Shown in pieces: positions 45,641-64,000 of a stretch of DNA of 64,000 bases. The stretch covers positions 2,728,727 to 2,792,726 of the forward strand of contig CM060478.1 in the NCBI GenBank assembly GCA_030544235.1, given 5' to 3'. Position 1 is the stretch's first letter, and the number at the start of each line of letters is the position of its first letter. The translations under genes were made by a program, and so were the position numbers. The DNA comes from Lepturacanthus savala. Its lineage: Eukaryota > Chordata > Actinopteri > Scombriformes > Trichiuridae. Under the pieces are notes generated by a model that saw only the letters and a program-made list of their open reading frames with translations, had not been told where the DNA came from and searched no databases.

Positions 45641-47165
45641 GTAAATGGCAGCAACTATCCCCAAAAAGTACTGTAATTTATATTTTTAACAGTAGAAATA
45701 CTGTAATTCTGTTTACAGTATTGTGTCTTCACTGTAAAATAAAAAAATATTGTGATTTCAGCTGTATTTACAGTGTTATGTGTCTAATTTTACAATAAAA
45801 ATCAGGTAAATACTGTAATTTCAGCTGTATTTACAGTATTATGTGATTATTTTACAATAAAAATCAATTAAATACTGTAATTTCAGCTGTATTTACAGTA
45901 TTATGTGATTATTTTACAATAAAAATCAATTAAATACTGTAATTTCAGCTGTATTTACAGTATTAGGTGATTATTTTACAATAAAAATCAATTAAATACT
46001 GTAATTTCAGTTGTATTTACAGTATTAGGTGATTATTTTACAATAAAAATCAGGTAAATACTGTAATTTCAGCTGTATTTACAGTATTAGGTGACTAATT
46101 TTACAATAAAAATCAGGTAAATACTGTAATTTCAGCTGTATTTACAGTATTAGGTGATTATTTTACAATAAAAATCAATTAAATACTGTAATTTCAGCTG
46201 TATTTACAGTATTAGGTGATTATTTTACAATAAAAATCAATTAAATACTGTAATTTCAGTTGTATTTACAGTATTGGGTGATTATTGTGTAATAAAAATC
46301 AATTAAATACTGTAATTTCAGTTGTATTTACAGTATTAGGTGACTAATTTTACAATAAAAATCAGGTAAATACTGTAATTTCAGCTGTATTTACAGTATT
46401 AGGTGATTATTTTACAATAAAAATCAATTAAATACTGTAATTTCAGCTGTATTTACAGTATTGGGTGATTATTTTACAATAAAAATCAATTAAATACTGT
46501 AATTTCAGTTGTATTTACAGTATTAGGTGATTATTTTACAATAAAAATCAATTAAATACTATAATTTCAGCTGTATTTACAGTATTAGGTGATTATTTTA
46601 CAATAAAAATCAATTAAATACTGTAATTTCAGCTGTATTTACAGTATTGGGTGATTATTTTACAATAAAAATCAATTAAATACTGTAATTTCAGTTGTAT
46701 TTACAGTATTGGGTGATTATTTTACAATAAAAATCAATTAAATACTGTAATTTCAGCTGTATTTACAGTATTAGGTGATTATTTTACAATAAAAATCAGG
46801 TAAATACTGTAATTTCAGCTGTATTTACAGTATTGGGTGATTATTGTGTAATAAAAATCAATTAAATACTGTAATTTCAGCTGTATTTACAGTATTAGGT
46901 GATTATTTTACAATAAAAATCAATTAAATACTATAATTTCAGCTGTATTTACAGTATTAGGTGATTATTTTACAATAAAAATCAATTAAATACTGTAATT
47001 TCAGTTGTATTTACAGTATTGGGTGATTATTTTACAATAAAAATCAGGTAAATACTGTAATTTCAGCTGTATTTACAGTATTAGGTGACTAATTTTACAA
47101 TAAAAATCAGGTAAATACTGTTATTTAAGTTGTATTTATAGTATTATGTGATTAATTGTATTATA
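45640..47165 (+). repeat. 62-bp minisatellite (TACTGTAA..TTACAGTA), about 24 copies
   Basis: The unit runs TACTGTAATTTCAGCTGTAT, then TTACAGTATTAGGTGATTAT, then TTTACAATAAAAATCAATTAAA. TACTGTAA and TTACAGTA inside each unit are inverted repeats that could form small hairpins. A diverged reversed copy occurs at 59745-60070. Confidence 0.96.
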
Positions 47166-47169
47166 ATAC

Positions 47170-48040
47170 AGTAACTTTCTTTGACTACTGTGATTTATTG
47201 TAAAATATACATAAATTTACTGTAATAATCAACGTTTACAGTAACGGTATGGTGTTAAACACAGTCCCACTTTGCTCTAATTCAACCGACTTCAACTGAT
47301 GTTGAGACGAGTTCTTAGAAAATTGCATAGTTCCTTCAGGAATCTGATCTCACTGCTTGAATCTGGTCATTTGAACTAGATATTCTCCATTTTTTCCAGC
47401 TGTTTCTATCCAAAAATGTTGCTTTTTAAAAAAAAAGGAATATTTTTTAGTAAGAATTGATTATTGCAAATGACGTGAATAAACCAGAATCCAAGCTTTT
47501 ATTTTTTGAACCTGAGGATCACTGCTACAATAACTGGACAATTAAAAAAAAACTGTCAATTAAAAGGCCTTCAAAGTTTTGGCATCTCAGTCGTTTAGTT
47601 GACTCACAAAACTGGAAAAAGCTTCTACATCTGAGCACTAGAGGCCTGGGTTTTAATGTCAAAGGGTCAATAAATGAAGAGTCAATGTACAAAATACAGT
47701 GAATTTAAGAGCACTGAGCATCAAGAGACAAATAAAAACAACCACAGCCGACAAGACGTGTTCTAAAATAGTCAAATAAATAAATATAATGGCATTTCAC
47801 CATAAAATATTTGTATTTACTGCACGAAAACAACTGAGATTATTGCACTAGTATGAGTTATGTCCTAGAAAGTCAACAAAGAGTTGTTTGAACGTAACGC
47901 TGGAGTTTTGATTTACAGAGCACCTTTCAAGAGACCCGTGGGGCAAAATAAATCAATTGGAAGCTGAAAATAACTATAAAATCAAATATATTGTCCTGTA
48001 TTTGTTGAATACATCCAGTCCAGAAACAAATGTAAAAGTC
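47170..48040. other. Intergenic, no recognised element
   Basis: Two 81-codon plus-strand open frames (47457-47702 and 47957-48202) lack domains; the second overlaps a dispersed repeat. Confidence 0.5.
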
Positions 48041-48044
48041 GGTT

Positions 48045-48248
48045 CGGAGGTTACCAAACAACAGAAAATTCAAAGTGATCCAGAAACCAGGATTTCTTCC
48101 GGATCATTACCAAAATTGAATCATCCGTTCACGGCGCCGTTCTCAACATTCGCTGAAAATTTTACGAAAATCCGACCAGAACTTTTTGAGTTAATCAGCT
48201 AAAAGTCGGACAAACGGCGTCAGAAACATCACCTCCTTGTCGGATGTA
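48045..48248 (-). repeat. Dispersed repeat (CTCCACCAAGGAGGTTATG family), copy 2
   Basis: Reverse-complement relative of 3440-3665: GGTTACCAAACAACAGAAAA, GATCCAGAAACCAGGATTTC and ATCACCTCCTTGTCGG. Confidence 0.65.
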
Positions 48249-48364
48249 ATAATAATGACTAAAGGTGGGTTTTCAGGAGGTTTAAAGATTTTCAAAGATG
48301 CAAGGTTGAGATGTTTGCACACTGGGCCGGATTAATGAATTAATGAATTATTATTAATATTATA

Positions 48365-48583
48365 GGTGAAAATATCTTGTTTTTGGTACAATTAGTCCAG
48401 TATTGAGTAGAATTATCTAATTAAACTGGCAGATAATTGGTTTATTTCAAGTGTTCAGTCAATAAATCAAAACCAAATTGACCCAAATTGGGGAAAAAAC
48501 TCATATAACTGCCTTTGTAATTAGATAATTCTACTCAATACTGGACTAATTGTACCAAAAACAAGATATTTTCACCTGTTAAG
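48365..48583. mobile_element. Foldback/MITE element with about 58-bp near-perfect arms
   Basis: AGGTGAAAATATCTTGTTTT to GAATTATCTAATTA is repeated in reverse complement at the other end (TAATTAGATAATTC to CAAGATATTTTCACCT), with about 95 bp between. Related degenerate copies at 32365-32570, 49215-49345 and 51625-51815. Confidence 0.8.
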
Positions 48584-48599
48584 GTTTAAGTGAAGGATT

Positions 48600-50124
48600 T
48601 AAAATAAATTGGACCATTTATTTTATTTTTTTAAAGGCCCGAGCACCATTTCATGCACCTGAAATGGCTCCATGAATAAACCATGGAGCCAAAGTGAAGG
48701 TCAGAGCCTGGTTTCTGTGATGGGTTTGATGTGTGACAGAGTCCTCACAATGACACACACAGTTCATGGACTTATGGGGACGTTTGGCTCCAGTCGATCG
48801 GCTGACGTCCATATTTTTTATTTCCCGCAGGCAGCTGACTAGACTTTTTGGGGGCAGCTGAGTGGACGGTTTGAGATTCAACTGTGAGTCATTGGATTTA
48901 GCAGCTTAGACCGCGGTGGAGAGGAGGGGCTGGACTACAGAGACCAGGTCCAGAAAAACACAAGCACACAAACAGAAAACCAGAAAAATAACACGAAATA
49001 AATCCAGACAATCAGAAAAGTCAGTTGGAGGTAAAGAGTTTTCCTTGGGTTAAACTTAAACTATGAGACAGATTCATAATAAAACTCTTTTACAGCTGCA
49101 ACAATTAGTTAATCAACTATTAGATTAACTAGTTTAATAACCGAGTAATCGATTGGAGTCCAAATTCTCTGATTCCAGTTTCATAAGAGTTTTAAAGGTG
49201 ATGGCTCTCGGCCAAAAAACGGAAATTAACAGGTGTTTTTGGTAGAATTATCTCATTCTACTGGCAGATATTTGATCTTATTTCAAGTTTTTGGCCTTGT
49301 TTTAAGAAAACAAGATTAACATTGACTTAAAAAAACATTAAAGTGACTAAAATCAAGAAAAACAGTTGAAATAAGCTAAGTTTGAGTCAATAAATTAACT
49401 TAAATCAAGAAAGTCAAGAATTCTATAATAGGAAACTGATGATATTTGGGTTGTGGACAAAAAAAAGACGTTTTAATGAACCATTTAATGAACCAAACAA
49501 CTAATCGATTGATGATTTCAATCATCAATCGACTCTTTGAACAGACTTTAGCTCCTAAATTGATCTACGGAGCCTCTTTTTATGGTGATTTCACTGGAAA
49601 TTACAGTTTAAAAACCTTTGTTCCAGACAAATATTTCGCTGTTCTTCATAGAACTGGAGCTACATGTATAATATTTAGATGTTGAACTCATTCACCAGGA
49701 GGTAAAACTGAGATGGAGACGGAAAGGAAAGTGAAAATGCATCTGTTTTGTAGTTTTTGAATCATAATTGCATTATTTAACATAAAATAATGACTATTAT
49801 CTGCAAGTTTTAACTATGGAAACTTTTTTTTTTACCTTTTTTTCAGGATTTCTGTTTTCTAAAGAAACATCTATTCACCATAAGACGCCACATTCACATT
49901 TTTCTTTGCTTTTTTTTGGTCTGAACTGGATTTTAAATGCATTATTTTAACACGTGAAGAGGTTCAATCTGAGCTAAAACAGAGTTTTGAGTTGCTCTTT
50001 GATGATATTGCACAAATGGTCCCAATTTGGTTTGAAAACACTAAAGATTTGATAGAAAATTGACGCCTGAGCTCCAGGTTTTGATCTCTACTGTTTCTAA
50101 AGCTTCTGATTGGACGTGAGCCGG
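48600..50124. other. OPN4 3' flank / probable 3' UTR
   Basis: Downstream of the OPN4 stop on the minus strand. AATAAA on minus occurs at 48622-48617 and ATTAAA variants near 49475, but no poly(A) site can be chosen. A part-copy of the TTTGGGTTGTGGAC dispersed repeat (inverted) lies at about 49430-49530. Confidence 0.4.
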
Positions 50125-62416
<12,292 letters not shown>

Positions 62417-62524
62417 CTGGGAGGAAACAGTTCAAATGGAATTTTTATACAAAGTTCTATACAATCACTACTGATTCCTTCACATTTACTAGTATTATTA
62501 TATTATTTATTATTATATACTACT

Positions 62525-62680
62525 GGTTAAAGGGATAGTTCACCTCTAAAATGACTTTTTTCGATGGATTACTCACCCATGGATATGTTTTTTGTTTGTT
62601 TTTTGTACATTCTGAAGACAATAATATGATGAAAGTCACGTTTCCATTCACTGTTTCCTGCATCAGATGTTATCAAATTA
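62525..62680 (+). repeat. Dispersed repeat (TTAAAGGGATAGTTCACC start)
   Basis: TTAAAGGGATAGTTCACCTCTAAAATGA is a start common to abundant teleost interspersed elements. Far end not identified. Confidence 0.45.
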
Positions 62681-62764
62681 TTAAATGATTATTAAAACAT
62701 TAATTAACTTAGGAATGTGACAAAAACAAACAAATCTCCACGTATCGCCACCTACTGTTCCATG

Positions 62765-63475
62765 TCCAGCTACTGTTAGCCGTTAGCCACTGTTATTTAC
62801 TGTTAGTCACTGTTATCTACTGTTAGCTACTGTTAGCCACTGTTAGTTACTGTTAATCACTGTTATTTACAGTTACTGTTAGCTACTGTTAGCCGTTAGC
62901 CACTTTTATTTACTGTTAGTCACTGTTAGCTACTGTTAGCCACTGTTAGTTACTGTTAATCACTGTTATTTACTGTTAGTTACTGTTAGCTACTGTTAGC
63001 CGTTAGCCACTGTTATTTACTGTTAGTCACTGTTAACAGTAGCTAACAGTGGCTAACAGTAACTGTTATTTACTGTTAGTCACTGTTAGCTACTGTTAGC
63101 TGCTGTTAGCCGCTAGCCACTGTTATTTACTGTTAGCCACTGTTATTTACTGTTAGTTACTGTTAGCCGTTAGCCACTGTTTTTGACTGTTAGTTACTGT
63201 TAGTCACTGTTAGTTACTGTTATTCACTGTTAGTTACAGTTAGCTACTGTTAGCCGTTAGCCACTGTTATTTACTGTTAGTTACTGTTAGTTAATGTTAG
63301 CCGTTAGCCACTGTTATTTACTGTTAATCACTGTTAGCTACTGTTAGCCATTAGCCACTGTTATTTACTGTTATTTACCGTTAGTTACTGTTAGCTACTG
63401 TTAGCCATTAGCCACTGTTATTTACTGTTAATCACTGTTAGCTGTTAGCCACTGTTATTAACTGTTATTCTCTAA
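62765..63475 (+). repeat. TTAGCCACTGTTATTTACTG minisatellite, block 4
   Basis: About 700 bp upstream of OPN4 exon 2. A short stretch at about 63032-63064 is inverted (AACAGTAGCTAACAGTGGCTAACAGTAACTG), giving a local hairpin. Confidence 0.95.
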
Positions 63476-64000
63476 TTAATGATTATTTAAATATCTGTAG
63501 TGTTGTTTCTACATATTCATACTGGAGTAAGTCGTAAAAACTTGATTATTATATAAATATGTAGTGTTGTAGTGATGTGACGACACATTAACTACATAAT
63601 AAAGTAGTAAAACCTTTATTTAATCCTCTTGTAGTGACGTTTTAACAGTTTACCACTTAGAAAACTACAAAACTCCAGATCACACATTTCCTACATGAAC
63701 ACCGTGACACCAACAGGAGGTTTTCATCAGGCTGGATTAAGGTTTAAACGGCTCCTCCTCGTCTTCTTTATTATTAGAAACCTCATTTTTCCATGAACTT
63801 GTCAACAACAGGACATTAAATCATCACACAAACCGACTGGAATCTATGTCCACACACTCTGACGACAGGTTTTCATTAAAAAGTTGAATTTATTACAAGA
63901 AACACAGCCTTGTTTTTGATAAAAACCTGAAATAAGATAAATTATTTGCAGGTAATCCAGTTTATTTCATCCATCTTATTCAATATTATATTATTAAATA
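63476..64000. other. Upstream OPN4 intron 1 or 5' flank
   Basis: No convincing first coding exon (ATG followed by a donor in the right phase) was recognised on the minus strand. AT-rich. Confidence 0.4.

Noticed and set aside
62417..64000. First coding exon of OPN4
   Set aside because: No minus-strand ATG with a plausible N-terminal peptide and in-phase donor was found; it is probably beyond the window.

Overview
The window is vertebrate nuclear DNA from a ray-finned fish, probably a percomorph teleost; the species cannot be told. The evidence is two multi-exon vertebrate genes with GT-AG introns, nuclear tRNA genes, very many CA/GT and AT microsatellites and minisatellites, and dispersed repeats of fish type. 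No bacterial, plasmid or phage gene organisation is seen.

Both protein genes are on the minus strand, head to tail. (1) OPN4 (melanopsin, the mammal-like opn4m type) runs from 62416 down to its TGA at 50125 in ten phase-consistent coding exons totalling 1539 bp (512 codons plus stop). Only the N-terminal exon is missing, upstream of the window. (2) LDB3 (ZASP/Cypher, a Z-disc PDZ-LIM protein) starts at 34641 and runs off the low end of the window. Eight exons are present (PDZ domain, two alternative ZM-motif exons, the start of the Ser/Pro-rich linker); the LIM-domain exons lie outside. OPN4 followed by LDB3 in the same orientation is also the human 10q23 order, which supports both calls.

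Layout from low to high coordinate. 1-34.6 kb is LDB3 and its introns, including a 15.8-kb intron 1 that holds two near-identical tRNA-Thr(AGT) genes in a duplicated segment, several minisatellites and a large inverted repeat near 30.8 kb. 34.6-35.2 kb is the LDB3 5' end and a GC-rich promoter candidate. 35.2-50.1 kb is intergenic: a 1.6-kb 21/22-bp minisatellite, a TTAA-flanked MITE, a GC-box cluster at 43 kb and a 62-bp minisatellite. 50.1-62.4 kb is OPN4, whose 5' introns carry four blocks of one TTAGCCACTG-type minisatellite. 62.4-64 kb is upstream OPN4 intron.

Functionally the genes are unrelated (photoreception versus Z-disc structure) and are neighbours through conserved synteny. No new enzymatic or defence system was found. 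The most interesting signals are regulatory: two LDB3 ZM exons whose reading phases allow only one at a time, a 1.2-kb pyrimidine-rich tract feeding the acceptor of one of them, and a (TG)57 tract six bases from an OPN4 3' splice site. Nearly all long open frames elsewhere are translations of tandem repeats.
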